A stretch of 64,000 nucleotides of DNA from Cyanodermella asteris (lineage: Eukaryota > Ascomycota > Lecanoromycetes > Ostropales > Stictidaceae). Below are positions 43,615 to 55,282 of this stretch, piece after piece (positions within the stretch are counted from its first letter, which is position 1; each line of letters opens with the position of its first letter). Location of the stretch: positions 726,785 through 790,784 of the forward strand of contig UYJD01000006.1 of the NCBI GenBank assembly GCA_900618795.1, read 5' to 3'. The notes beneath the pieces are model-generated. The model was not told where the DNA came from and ran no database searches. It worked only from the letters and a program-made list of their open reading frames with translations. Position numbers and translations under genes: made by a program.

Positions 43615-44859
43615 TTACGCCCACTTGCCGAGCAAGGCCATAATGCCGGCACCCAGGCACATGACGAAGAAGGCCAACAGCATCACGCTGGTCTTGGCAC
43701 GCTGCATGGTTTGGCTGAACATGAACTCGTGAGCCATGAGCTCGACCAGACCGGTGTACAGCAAGATACCAGCAGAGACGGAGTCGAAAATGCCGTTGAC
43801 GACCAGGCCCGTGTAGCTCTCCGGCTGGAATGTGGTCCTGACACCGAGACCAGCAGCGATTGCGATAGGGGTGCTGAGCGAGTATCCGACGGCAAGCAGG
43901 TACGGGGTCATGCGGCCCTTGAAGTCCTTCGCCCAGGGTGTGATTGCTAGACGGGTTCCCAGACCAAGACCCTCGAAAGTCTGGTGGAAAACAAGGACGA
44001 CGTAGAGGATGTTGAACTCTGCACCGGGGGCGGTGACTGCCAAAGTGAGACCGATGAAGATGCTGTGGAAGATGACACCGAACTCGAGGATGAAAATGGC
44101 AGTCATCTGAGCCGCATAATCGTCGTAGCTACCGTGGATGACATCGTGAGTGTGGCCGTGACCGTCTTCAACAGTCGCGAGCTTGTCGTTGTTGATCGGG
44201 GCTACGGCGCCGCCGTCGGTGGGTGCATTAACCTCGGTGTGGTCGTGCTGGTGGCTCAAGTGATCCTCTCCTCGTTGTGGTGTGGCAATGCTGCTCTTAC
44301 GCGCGGTTTGCTGGAAAGTCGGGTCGGTCAAACCATCAATATCGTCCGAGTAGCCGCCGTTGGACTTTGTCTGGGTAATCACGCCGTCGGTCTCATGGCC
44401 CTGGTTCGTGAACATGCCGCTGCGCATGACGATCAGCTCGATAAAGAAGAGGAGAAAGACCGTCATCAAGGCAATGCCCTCTGGCCAGGGGTAATCGGAG
44501 AAGATGCCATCGCCAAGACAAGGACTGCCGAGAGCTTCATTCGCAGGAGCGAGCAAGTGGATGAACGCGGTGGCAACGATGACACCGGAGCCGAAGTATT
44601 TTGCGATGAAAAAGACGATGGGTGGCATGAGCGACGTCTTGGAACGCTGCGAAATGATGGGGAAAATGCCGCCGAGCAAGCTGCCGAGCAAGATGACGAA
44701 GATGGCCGAGATGCGGACGCCCAAATCTTCGTCGCCATACTCGTTTCCTCCGTCGCAGGCGGTCGTGACGTTGAAGCTGTCCGAGTCGGGCATGCCGGTT
44801 CCGGTTGCCATAGCGGCCATGGACGTGACCGAGGTCATGAGTCCGTCAACCCCAGCCAT
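43615..44859 (-). CDS. ZIP-family zinc transporter (Zrt-like)
   Basis: It imports zinc (possibly iron or manganese) across the plasma membrane. A 414-residue single-exon protein with an N-terminal extracellular part and eight expected spans, for example VRISAIFVILLGSLLGGIFP and YFGSGVIVATAFIHLLAPA. The cytosolic loop carries His-rich motifs (HLSHQHDHTE about 200-209 and DGHGHTHD about 232-239). The pore motifs are FHSIFIGLTL (His265) and HQTFEGLGLG (His292, Glu296), the conserved metal site. A long 3-4 loop and end at ALLGKWA fit fungal Zrt1/Zrt2-type proteins. In fungi such genes are usually controlled by a Zap1-type zinc regulator; I did not identify its site here. Confidence 0.93.
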   Translation of the reverse strand: MAGVDGLMTSVTSMAAMATGTGMPDSDSFNVTTACDGGNEYGDEDLGVRISAIFVILLGSLLGGIFPIISQRSKTSLMPPIVFFIAKYFGSGVIVATAFIHLLAPANEALGSPCLGDGIFSDYPWPEGIALMTVFLLFFIELIVMRSGMFTNQGHETDGVITQTKSNGGYSDDIDGLTDPTFQQTARKSSIATPQRGEDHLSHQHDHTEVNAPTDGGAVAPINNDKLATVEDGHGHTHDVIHGSYDDYAAQMTAIFILEFGVIFHSIFIGLTLAVTAPGAEFNILYVVLVFHQTFEGLGLGTRLAITPWAKDFKGRMTPYLLAVGYSLSTPIAIAAGLGVRTTFQPESYTGLVVNGIFDSVSAGILLYTGLVELMAHEFMFSQTMQRAKTSVMLLAFFVMCLGAGIMALLGKWA

Positions 44860-47800
44860 TTTAAGCTATTTAGACGATCTGTGTCTGGTCAGTACGGGAG
44901 CTCGCGCGGTAGAGAGATGCGCGCAGGAGAACAAGGACGCAAAAATAGCCACGAAAGATAAAAGATGTAGATGCGGGAGTCTTGATGTATTGCAGGCAAG
45001 ACACCCTTGGTTGACTGCAACGCTATTCCTCCTTATCATATAGCAGATCTTGGCCCGCAGTTGTCGCGGGAGATGGACACGTGAGGAATGCAGAAGAACA
45101 TACTTGCGAGCTAATTTTGACCGGCGTTTTTGAGGTGGCTGCTGTTGGGCAAGGCCGAGCTGTCGCAATCACGCGCGTCTGATCGTCTGGGATGTAATAA
45201 TGGCTGGCAAGCAGCGAAGGTTGTGGGAGCACGGCTGATTCCGTTTTGGGTTTCTGAGCTGGGAGGGTGAGCAATTGCGCCCACCACGAGGGGTCTAACC
45301 ACTTGAACTCACGCTAATGCAGGTCTCCGACCGAGGATGAAGGTGTGAGAAAGCGAAAAGCCAGTAAGAATGGCGAGAAGGGGGGTTATAAGCGGTTGAG
45401 CAAGTTTCTCCAGGTTAGACTCAGGATCTGTCTGCAACACCGACCAGCGACCACGGCAACACTTCACAGCCACTGCAATGACAACAGCACATGATGCGAT
45501 GAGGAGAAGGAAGAGACTCTAGGAAACGGGGAGATGGGGCTCAATATGAACGGTAGAAGGTTTGGTCGACGAGAAAACGAGAGAGTGGCAGACAAAAAGC
45601 TGGGAGCTTGGTGGGTCCTGATTGGCGGCGTGCTGTTCTACGGGGAGCGGCCTGCGTGCGCTGCGACTCGACTGCGCTGAGCGGGTTTCTGCGCCGCGCT
45701 AGCAGACTAAAACAATGTACAGGCGTCAGAGATGGCGAGTCTGCAGCATACTTGGTACCAGTAGAGCAGCTTGTGAACTCTTTCGAAGGAAGGCGCGCCC
45801 CGCTTGGACTAGCTGAGGCGACTCGAGGGGAAGGTGAGGTTGGTGTCGCTCCTTCCACTTCCACCCAGCATCGCGAGTCGTGACTTCCCTCTGACTTTGT
45901 TCTCTGCCGCGTCGGGAGAACATGACGACTTCGGCGGCGCAAGGAAGATCTGGAAGCCCTGGAAGCCTAATCTGCCGAGCACGGCTTTTCTCCTCCCTCT
46001 CGTCCTCGTCTCTGCTGCTCCAAGGCCGTTTTACCTTTTCAGATCCCAGGATAGCTCACGAGGCTGCCGACGGCCCGTTTGAAGCTCCACGCAGCCACGA
46101 AAATCAGCAGCCTCTGATTTGCCCACTTACACGTCACGTTCCGCCCAAGACGAAACGCCTGGGCCCTGCAACTTCGGCCGGCCCACTCAGGCGCACCGCG
46201 CACGACGAGCTCCATGTCTTGCATCGTGAGCAAGTTTTGATTTGACACAGAACTCTAGCTCTCCGTCTTTGCATGCTGCTCATTTGCGGTCCACGCCGCC
46301 CAGTGTGCTTCGATTGAGTGGGTTATGATCTTGGGCCGTTCCAGTCTCTACCTTATCGAGAAAAGACGCACAAATCTCTCATACTCGGTGACCCTTGTTC
46401 CCGTTGACCTCGTGGCTTCGTTCATGCGAGTGAGTTTCTAGCCTTGTTCTGCGTCGTTTGGTCGTTTTTACTGTACGAAGCGAGGTGGCGTGAAAGCAAT
46501 CTCGCATATTGATCCCGTCGCACCATCGACAAACATGTACAAACAGAGACAAGTTGGTGGTCGTAGCCACGTTTGGGTGCGCCCGCTGCGGTTGACCGTG
46601 CTGTATCAGGCTTGACTCTGTTTTGCCAAGCTGAATGTCACCTGACTTGCTCGAGATCAGAGTTCATCGGCGCTGTTAGCTAGTCTGACAATGCACTCAA
46701 ATAATGGCATTTACTACTCTTGCTGACAGCTCGAAATGTTTCCGTGCAGCTGTCGCTGTGCAATGATCCCAGGGAAGCTTGACATCATTGGCTCTGACAC
46801 CATCTAAACACACACGGGAAAATGGCATGCGAGGAATCTACACCAATGCGCCAGTACCAAGTCCTCGCCAAAACTGTCAAGATGGCCAAGGAGCACCTTT
46901 AGAGAGATACAGCAGGCTGGACAGAGTCCTCGGTGCAAAAGTGCCTACAGTTCGCCGCAATGCCATCGCAAAGGTCTTTTTGCGGGCCTTGATCCTGGCG
47001 GTGTTTTATGAGCATATTGAGAAAGAGAGTTCGGTTCAGACGATCGGTTGTCTGTCGCTCAGTCTGCTTCTCGCCGACGCCCTCGACAAATCATCTCCCG
47101 TAAACCGAACACTTCTTGACTCCTTAAGAAACTCTCTGTGGTCAAACAAGTCCAAGTGGGCCTCAAAATATGCTCGTGGGCTGCCGTCTCGGTAATTAGC
47201 AGTGCTTCTTAAAGAGCAAGTTCTCGCGCTGCTTGCCACGGACTGACGCACCAAATGCGACAAGACTCGATGGATACGACGGAAGACAGTGGGTGTCCGC
47301 CACGAAGGATGTCCTTTTGCGTGCGTTTTCAAGTGATGTGCAGTTCTTGAGGGCGCAGCACACACGCGTACCTCCACACTCTCCATGGACCACAAACTAG
47401 TCGCAGCCCTTGTCCCTGCAGACCATTCTAACTGCATGTGTCAGTCGGACGTTACACCATAGAATGTCAAACTGCACGCTTGGCGATCTCCCAGGATCCA
47501 CCTGTTCGGTGTCTTTTCGAACCACGGGCTGATGGAATCACCTCGTGCAGACCCCACTATCACCGAAGGCTTCCAGAAACTTGCTCAAGATAATATCCCT
47601 TCAATAGCCAGCCCTGCTGCGACAAGCTCTGCGTGTTCGGAGGGCGGCGACACCGATGGCGGTGGCCCCTGGACTCTGGACATCCCTGAAACGTGCGCTT
47701 CTCCGGTTTGAGAGACTGCGAAACCTTGTCTCGCAGCAAGACTGGCTGATCATCATTACCACTTGACGTCCATTGGATCTGTTGTGACTCGTAAGCGAGC

Positions 47801-49357
47801 TCGAATTACCGTGGTCTTTCTCTCATGAGCAGGTTCTTCTATCCTTGGACGTACCTGGTTTCTGGCGACGTTGTATAGCCTCGATCCGCACAGTGGGAAC
47901 GGGCCACGCAATGTCTCAAGGAGGGACATCAGGTAAAAAGTGCACGGGTGAACTGCCCTCTCCGGAAGGTGGATGCGAAGCATATTGATGCTGGGTCTAC
48001 GAGCATGTTCCCACGACCAGAGACAGTATCTGTTCATCATACCGGCGTGGAGTTTCAACGGCACAAGAATTTTCATTGTCACGGAGGCTATTATCGGACA
48101 CTGGAACGGGCTTGACCCTTTGGCAAGAGCTCATCTCGGCCATTTGAAGTAGTCGCTGCCTGTCAAAACCTTGTTCATCGATACCCATGCCGGAATAGTG
48201 GAAATAGCCCACAAATTGTGACTTTGGAGACAAAGCGAAGCTCTTCCGGCCGACCCTTTGCTAGCACAATTACAGTCTTTTCCAACATGCAGGAATATGA
48301 AAGTGAGGTTCACGTAGCGATGGATGCCCCGAAGTCGAAGTTGAAGCCGTCATGTGCGCTCGACATGTGAAGACTACTGCAAGAGCTGGAATACCACAGT
48401 CACAACGAGGATATGGTTTGGCATTGTCGCAGGGCTGGCGACATCGCCTGTTTGTTTCCATTCCAGCGATCCATGAAATCTGCATTGCAACCAGTTGCCG
48501 TATGTTCGATGTCTGTTGCGGGTCCCAGTCAGGTGTCCGACTCTCCTCTCATGGCAGTCGTTGTCCTGATAATCTCACAGTCGCGTTGATGACTGCTTGC
48601 ATATCGACCGACGAGGCTCCTCAGCAATGTCTTCCTCCGAGACCGCTGCTGGAAGCGCCATGTCTGCCAGCAACGCGTGCCATAGCGCTTGTGTCCGCAA
48701 TCACTTCGCGCTTCTGGAGCCTCGAACGTGCACCGGCAATGTTGTGCATCACGTCGTGGATGCTTCCTATCGGACGACCGCGATTCGCTTTTCGAGGCCG
48801 AACTTACCTGTGGAGCGGATTCGCAGCCGAAAGCGTTTTGCAGGCATCAGCCCTACCTGTTTATTCCCAGCAATACTCCCATCTGCTTCTCGAACGCGTT
48901 GTCCGGGGCCGCCTTCTGCATGTGTGTTGTAGTGAGTCCGACTTTTGCGTTTGCGGCGACAAACATCGAGCGACCACGGGGGCATTTGACCGCAAGTCTA
49001 CCACCGACATCGCCCCCGAAGCGTCGAAATCGCAACCACTCGGCCAACATGACTGGAAATCTACACATCGACACCGCCGTTGATCGCCACCATGTCCAAG
49101 ACTCGCGTTCCCGGCCTTCGCTCGCAGATACGCGGTCTCAGTGCACCGTTCTCGCACTCTCCCAATGCACATAAATAGGCCCTTCCCTTCTCTCTTCCTC
49201 TGTCTTTTTTCCTGTGTGCTCAACATCTCAAGCTGCAAGAAGTAGCTCGCAGAGCAGCATTCACGCTGACGTGGCTGGTACCTTGGTCTCGAACGCTTTG
49301 GTGGCTCTGGGATCTTGGTTGAGTACCTGCTTATCTGCTCCCGGCTTGTGGGGGTTT

Positions 49358-49367
49358 TATATATGAG
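49358..49367 (-). promoter_or_regulatory. TATATATGAG box 1
   Basis: Read on the minus strand as CTCATATATAAAAC, a perfect TATA-box shape. A minus-strand ORF continues leftwards, with an ATG 130-140 bp downstream (near 49228). Confidence 0.35.
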
Positions 49368-50546
49368 ACTCTTTTTGTTGCCGAAGAAGTTGCTTGCGAT
49401 CTCTGTCAAAAACGGTCTTTCGAATGCAGAACATGCATGGAACGTATCCGTTTCGTGTCCTCTTTGAGCAAAAGATCAACACGCTGCTTGTTCGTGGAGA
49501 CTGCTTCAAGATACGTTTGAGGAGGGGGTCGCGGGACTAGCTGGACGCGTTTTTTCTATTCATACCAGAGGAAGACGTTTGTTCCGTTGCTGTATTTGAT
49601 ACAGCTTCCACGTTGTGTGGTGGGTGTTGCGAGGAGACATCGACATACTTCTTCCGCAAATCTTCGGAGATGACGAACATGACGGTCCAGCAAAGCGGAG
49701 ATATGGCGCCATGTTTGCCTCTTTCACCAAGATAGTCCATACCAGGAGCTGGTCTGTGCCGACAAAAGCCTCACGTTCTCGTTCCGTCCTGTCCTCAGAA
49801 CTGGCAAAAAGTGCGATGAATTTCGCACATGACATCCACGAACGTTCGCGCCTTGTCAACAAACACAAGAACGACGCTGTTGGTGCGCTCTACGACATTC
49901 GAATGATTGCATCAAGCTACGTCCGGTGCTGTGCCTGTGTACGACGAAAGAAAAGTGCTCAGATGTCGATGCCACTAGGCAGAAAACTTTTGTGCTTTGC
50001 ATGTTCGTGCATCGACCTCGGTCAGTATGACGGGTGGGAACAAGTCGAAGACGGCCCATTACACGGAGGCTGTCTGGTGGCGAAGATCAAGCACAGAAAT
50101 TCAAAAGTCGATAAACGGCTACAGAGTCGCTGCTCTTCTGGAAGCGACTTGAAGGTGCGCAGGGTGTTCTTGTCGCGGCGAATGGATTTCATTCTCGACA
50201 ACGATCCACGCGCCTGGTGGCCTCCGCGAATCTGTCATGGAGACGCATCCACGTCGTGCGTCAGTCGGCTGGCTGTTCATGACATATCGGATCTCACTAC
50301 ATGCGCCGTGGTCCGGCCGCGTCCGGCGAAAGTCGAATCGTCATCCTGCTTCGGGAACGCCCTGTCTCGCCGAGCCGGACCTTCAAAGTGTCCCTTTGTT
50401 TGGTGCATCCTGAGGAGAAACGCCTGTTGAAGGATCCACGTGGTGGGACTCTTGCTCGGCTCGTCTGATCGGCTGAAGTGGGAAGATGTGACGAAATAAC
50501 GCCGCTGCTGAACCCGCTGCGCGCAACCACATTCTGAATGCTGGTA

Positions 50547-51095
50547 TCAGAGTATTGTACGTCTGCGGTGCTGGTCGGTTTGCGCTGGTCGATTTGAAAA
50601 TCTTGTCAACCTTCGGCCGCTGGTCCTTTGCGAAAGTTGGGCACCGTGAACTTCCACGGGGTCGTGCAATAATCTTCGCAGCGCCAGAGACGGTGCGGAA
50701 TTTTCCAGCAGCGCCAAGAGGGAAAAAATATCAAGAAAAAATCCGGCAATCCATGCTCTTGGGTTCGCTTTGGCCTGAGTATTGAGGTGGGTGTTCGAGA
50801 ACACTTCATACGTGGCTGCGCCGGTTGTCAGGAGATCGACAAGTCTCACGGCTGTGCTTTTGCTTGCCTGTGTGTAACTGAACGCGGTCAAGAGGAACAA
50901 ACGTGTGGTGTGCTCTCGTCCTCGGTGATTCACGGTCATCGGTCTGACGCCTTGCGGCTTTGAGCACTCATTTGAGTTGACGGAGCCTGCGTTTGGGAGA
51001 ACCGCAACGGGCTGATTAGATGATTGCGCGGCGAAGCGACGAGCCCGTTGATAGATCACTTCTTCCCCATCTAACGCTGAAATGGGATGCGTCAT
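50547..51095 (-). CDS. unrecognised 182-codon ORF behind a TATA box
   Basis: The start codon at 51095 (aaaaaacATGACG) lies 36-50 bp downstream of a minus-strand TATATATAAAC box. The 182-residue product has balanced composition for a protein, including a hydrophobic stretch (AWIAGFFLDIFSLLALLENS) that could be a membrane helix, preceded by TRLFLLTAFSYTQASKS. I recognise no family and there is no homologue in this window. A chance ORF cannot be excluded. Confidence 0.3.
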   Translation of the reverse strand: MTHPISALDGEEVIYQRARRFAAQSSNQPVAVLPNAGSVNSNECSKPQGVRPMTVNHRGREHTTRLFLLTAFSYTQASKSTAVRLVDLLTTGAATYEVFSNTHLNTQAKANPRAWIAGFFLDIFSLLALLENSAPSLALRRLLHDPVEVHGAQLSQRTSGRRLTRFSNRPAQTDQHRRRTIL

Positions 51096-51133
51096 GTTTT
51101 TTCGAGGCGTGTGCGCATATATATGTTTATATA

Positions 51134-51143
51134 TATATATGAG
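51134..51143 (-). promoter_or_regulatory. TATATATGAG box 2
   Basis: It lies at the right end of a TA run (51117-51140). On the minus strand it reads CTCATATATATATATAAAC and lies just upstream of the 182-codon ORF starting at 51095. Confidence 0.4.
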
Positions 51144-53599
51144 CGAATCTTTGACAGTTCTGGCCCGCTAAGCATTTTACGGAGATGTGGGCTGATCGAT
51201 AACCAGATTCCGAAGAAATACTCAACCTCACCGAGTCAAATTGCTGACAAAATCTCCCGCGGCACGCATCTGTACCCCAGTTTTCGCAAGCAATGGAGCA
51301 GAAATTTGAGAAGTGGGTACTGCACGTGGTTTCTGGCCCGCGTGTCGGTGGCTGGCATGTACATGCATACCTGGCTAAACACCATCATTGCAGCGATTAC
51401 GGGCCTGGCTCTGGAGTGTCCTGAGAAATCAAGCTGCAGCATAAGGCACGAGCGCGCTCGTGGTTGAAAAAGACGAGTCAGCATCGATGCATTCCAGCTC
51501 ATATCGAACGGTCCGAGCCGTGGAGAACATTCTGCTCGATATGCCTCGCTCACTTCAGAACGTGCACATGGCATGCTACGGTTTTGTCTAGTCTTTGTTC
51601 GACTCTTGCTTCTCCTGAACATACGTCTGCGAACATTGGCGGGAAGAAAACTTGTTCGCGAGCTCGTGGGCGCATTTACAGACGTCACGAAGACATCCTC
51701 GTCGGCTTCGGACTCATTCCCAACACCTTCCGACGCAGACGTGCTTGCCTGGTGGCTCTTAAAACAAGGAAGTCGCACATACTACGCTTGCTGGTGAGAA
51801 TACGTTGCGAAGGGAGATACGTTGCGGTGTCGTTGGGAAACATTCGCCATATAACTGCAGAGACGCTGCTGACCTCGGAGTGCGATGGAAAGCCAATTTC
51901 GACGCTCTCCCGTTCGAGCTTTTTCTACGGTTACAATGACGTGGATCCTCAGCTACGGAGTGTGTGTGTGGACCAGGTGACGAGCCAGAACATCTCACGC
52001 GTTGCAGGTCTGCGCAACAGGCCTTTGCATGCAGCTTTTCCGGCAGTGGCCCTTGCAGGAGACACGCGGTGATGTTCGTGCGACTTGGTTCCGAAAACTC
52101 GGTTACACAGGAGTTTTTGTTACGAAGGATGATTTCCATCGTGAATCAGTTGAACACTCGTGAAACACAAAACACGGCTGGTGTCGCTGATGGTGGAGAA
52201 CCTCGATACGTGCGGGCTTCCTCAACGCAATGTGGCCACCGCGCCCGGGCTGCGTCTGGCTCTGCTGTTCACTTCAGACACATCGGCATCTTCCCTCGCT
52301 CTAAAACTCACCACGGGCTCGGTGCTGTATGTGGAAACTCTTATTAGCTTCCGGAACATGGAATTCCGGCAAAAGTTCGGGTACGCCCTCTGCGTGACCA
52401 CCCTGGAGCATGCCCAGAAAGTGTGCGCGCTGCACACGGCTGGAGGGAGTTTCATACACTGTGACGACTTGGGTGAGAAGCTTCAGTGAATCAATTTCCA
52501 CCGTCACGTTTTCGACATTGAAGCAAGCTGACGTGGTTTCCTGTAAGCCAGGAGACGCTCCCTCGATTGGAAGAACACGATGATTTGACGTTACTTGCTT
52601 CCTGTCGAAGAAGTCAAGGGTCTTCGACGCTGTGGGCGTGGTGATATATAAAGCGAACATCGGGATCTGCATGTTGAATGCAGAGTCACACGTTCGGTCT
52701 GTTTTCCCCTGCGCCAAAAGGCGGTCTCGAAGATTGGGATCGAAGACCAAACCGCAAGCGCCTTGCCTCGAACCTCACGCGTGGTAGTCAACGAAACATT
52801 TCTTGGATTGCTGTCGGTCTGAAGTGGACAAGCCGTATAGACGCTTGCGGTGCGAGGGTCCGAAGACGAACATGGCAGTACATTGACAAAGCTCACGCGC
52901 GTTTTTCCGTTGTTTCGAAACCATGTCGACTGTGTCGGTCCACCCGCACTGCCACAAAATTCCGCCGGCTTTCGTGTACGGCTGGTTGCCTTGCTGGAGC
53001 AGATTTGAGATTGCGGCTATGATGACGGCGTGTCAAGTATGTGTGGGCATACATATTTCTGGCCGATATCTCCAGGTACTGACGATCATGTCGGGTTTGG
53101 CGACCACGTTCGACGACCTCGAGACAGATCAAGATTATGGGCGAGTGAACAGGTGCAGTAACAGATACGTCTGCCGGCTCTGTCGAGCTTTGAAGTCGGG
53201 GTGACATCACGGCATTGTAACCCCTATTGCCCATATTCTCCGCTCACATCGGCTGCCATATATCACTATGTCAATTGACACCGTGCCGGGCCCGGTGCGG
53301 TGATGCACATTGAAAGATGTAATCATTCACGTGCTTGCGTTTCCTGGTGTCTTCACCATTCAGAGGTCAGAGAGAGCAAACATCGCCGGTCTTCTTTTTA
53401 CGTTCGCCCCCAGTCGTTCGTCTCAGAATAAGTCTGGCCGTCGCAAGGCTCATATACAACTCTGAAGGTTCAGCGATGATCCGGTAGACGCTCCTGCGCT
53501 CCGACATACCATCGCTGAGTCCAACGATATCGTGCTCATTGTAGCTACCGACGATGCAGCAAATGGCACTCTTCCCGATATTGAATTGTGAAGACACAC

Positions 53600-53609
53600 T
53601 ATATATGAG
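53600..53609 (-). promoter_or_regulatory. TATATATGAG box 3
   Basis: On the minus strand CTCATATATAGTGTG, followed leftwards by an open frame (SAICCIVGSYNEHDIVGLSD) to 53367. On the plus strand an ATG follows 9 bp after the box at 53619. Confidence 0.3.
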
Positions 53610-55272
53610 ATCTTGAGCATGGGCTCAAAAACTACCAGGAGTTCACGACACGCTTTGTCAAGTCCGGCTTCAGTAAGCATCAGGCTAGGGGCAAGGTTCG
53701 ATATGTTGAGGCGCAGATTGGGCCATCTTGGGAATAGCAAGAGCGGCTTGAGACCGATATCAACCCTGACAGCCTGGATTGTGGGCAGTAGTGAAGCGCG
53801 AAGCTCTGCTGCTTTCCCTGAAGGAGTCCGAAGATCTGGCAATGGCTCATGTTTGGTCCTTGGTCCAAAACGGCCGCGTCAGATGTTTCAAGATCAGTCA
53901 CAGAACGTGCTCTGGGCTCTGCTGATCTTGCTGAACAAAGTTGATGCTCAATGAGCATATACACTACCGCCGTCTCGGGTTGATTGGTACAAAAACAACA
54001 CCATGCAGTATGTCACGGTGCCGCTGGTTCTCCTCGCTCATGGATCCGCAGTTCGGAAAGTTACTGAAATGTTGCTTACTACCTCAGGCCCTTTTGTCGG
54101 ATGACAAGTGGGAGAACGTGCCCGTGAGTCTTGCAAAAATCAGTCAAGCTCTCGAAACAGTCCTTCACAGCACTACACATCCCAGACGGATGCAATGAAT
54201 TGCTGACGCGCTGGCTCCTTTGGTAAACTTCCGCAAGTCGCCGAAACGTTCGGTTTCAAGTGAATGATCGGACCAACTATCGTAAGGCTTGGGCTCGCTT
54301 GTCGCATTATTCCAGCTTACATCGAAACAAGCCCAGAAATTCTCTCCAAGATAGGTGGTGGCGTCTGGAGAAGTTTCTTAAATGAGCTATTGTGTTCTTG
54401 CTACCAAACTTTGCGTCCTTCATGTCGGACTGAGCTCTTGAATTAAGCTGGAGTCGTTTATGACACGGACCGAGTGGGTGGTGTCCCGTCGTGGACTTTG
54501 ACGGAATGAAGTTGGCGCTTCTGGCGGCTCACGCCGGTGCATTGGCTGTCATCCAGCATTCGAGCTGTCAAATGTCAATAAAGTGGATGCAGGAACAACT
54601 TGCCTCCAATTTCCTGCTGGAAGTCCCTGCGCGATGATGTTGTCGCTGTTCGCTTATCATGAGGCTCACCACGATGATGTACGATCCTCTCGTGGTCTCT
54701 TCACGGTGGGTATCTAAGCCCTGATTGTATCATACTCGACCACAGTCAGGAGTCGGCTTAGTTCTCCGAGCAGAGTGGAGATCAATCTTGCACACGAGAA
54801 TACAGCGCGTACACCGTCCGCGGGTGTCCCCGGTCTGCAGCTTCGATACTCGGTTCGGGGACAAAGCTCACCACGTGGTGCGGAACACAGACAAGACATG
54901 GACACGCTGCGCGGTGAGCGGCGACAATTCCTTATACATCGCCTGTTGCCTTTGCGGCTGTCGATTTACCTCATGTCTTTCGTGCTGAAATCACGCTCGG
55001 ATGGCCGGATTCTGCCGTGGATGAGGAAGAGGATTTACGTGCTCATCATGCAAGGTGGTGTATTGGACACACCTGACACTCGTCATCGATCCACACCGAC
55101 TGAGCCTGCTTTTATACACGATTGCCAGAAGCACGTGCGAGATACCTTGCACGGCGAGCGCCTTCTCTGTCCTTGCGAGCATTTACTCTCCAGGCAGACT
55201 GAAAGAAGCCCGTGACTGAAAAGTTAACCATCGTCCGGCGAGACCTGATCTCTATCGTCCGTGACGAGACAT

Positions 55273-55282
55273 TATATATGAG
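55273..55282 (-). promoter_or_regulatory. TATATATGAG box 4
   Basis: On the minus strand CTCATATATAATGTC, with a 63-codon ORF starting about 90 bp downstream at 55182. On the plus strand an ATG follows at 55288. Confidence 0.3.

Noticed and set aside
43984-44961. 325-codon plus ORF
   Set aside because: Antisense shadow of the ZIP transporter gene.
51360-53050. Apparent similarity between 51410-51360 (minus) and 53005-53055 (plus), both reading IAAMM...QVC
   Set aside because: About 60 percent identity over 47 nt is expected a few times by chance among all pairs of positions in a 10-kb region; similarity does not extend to either side.
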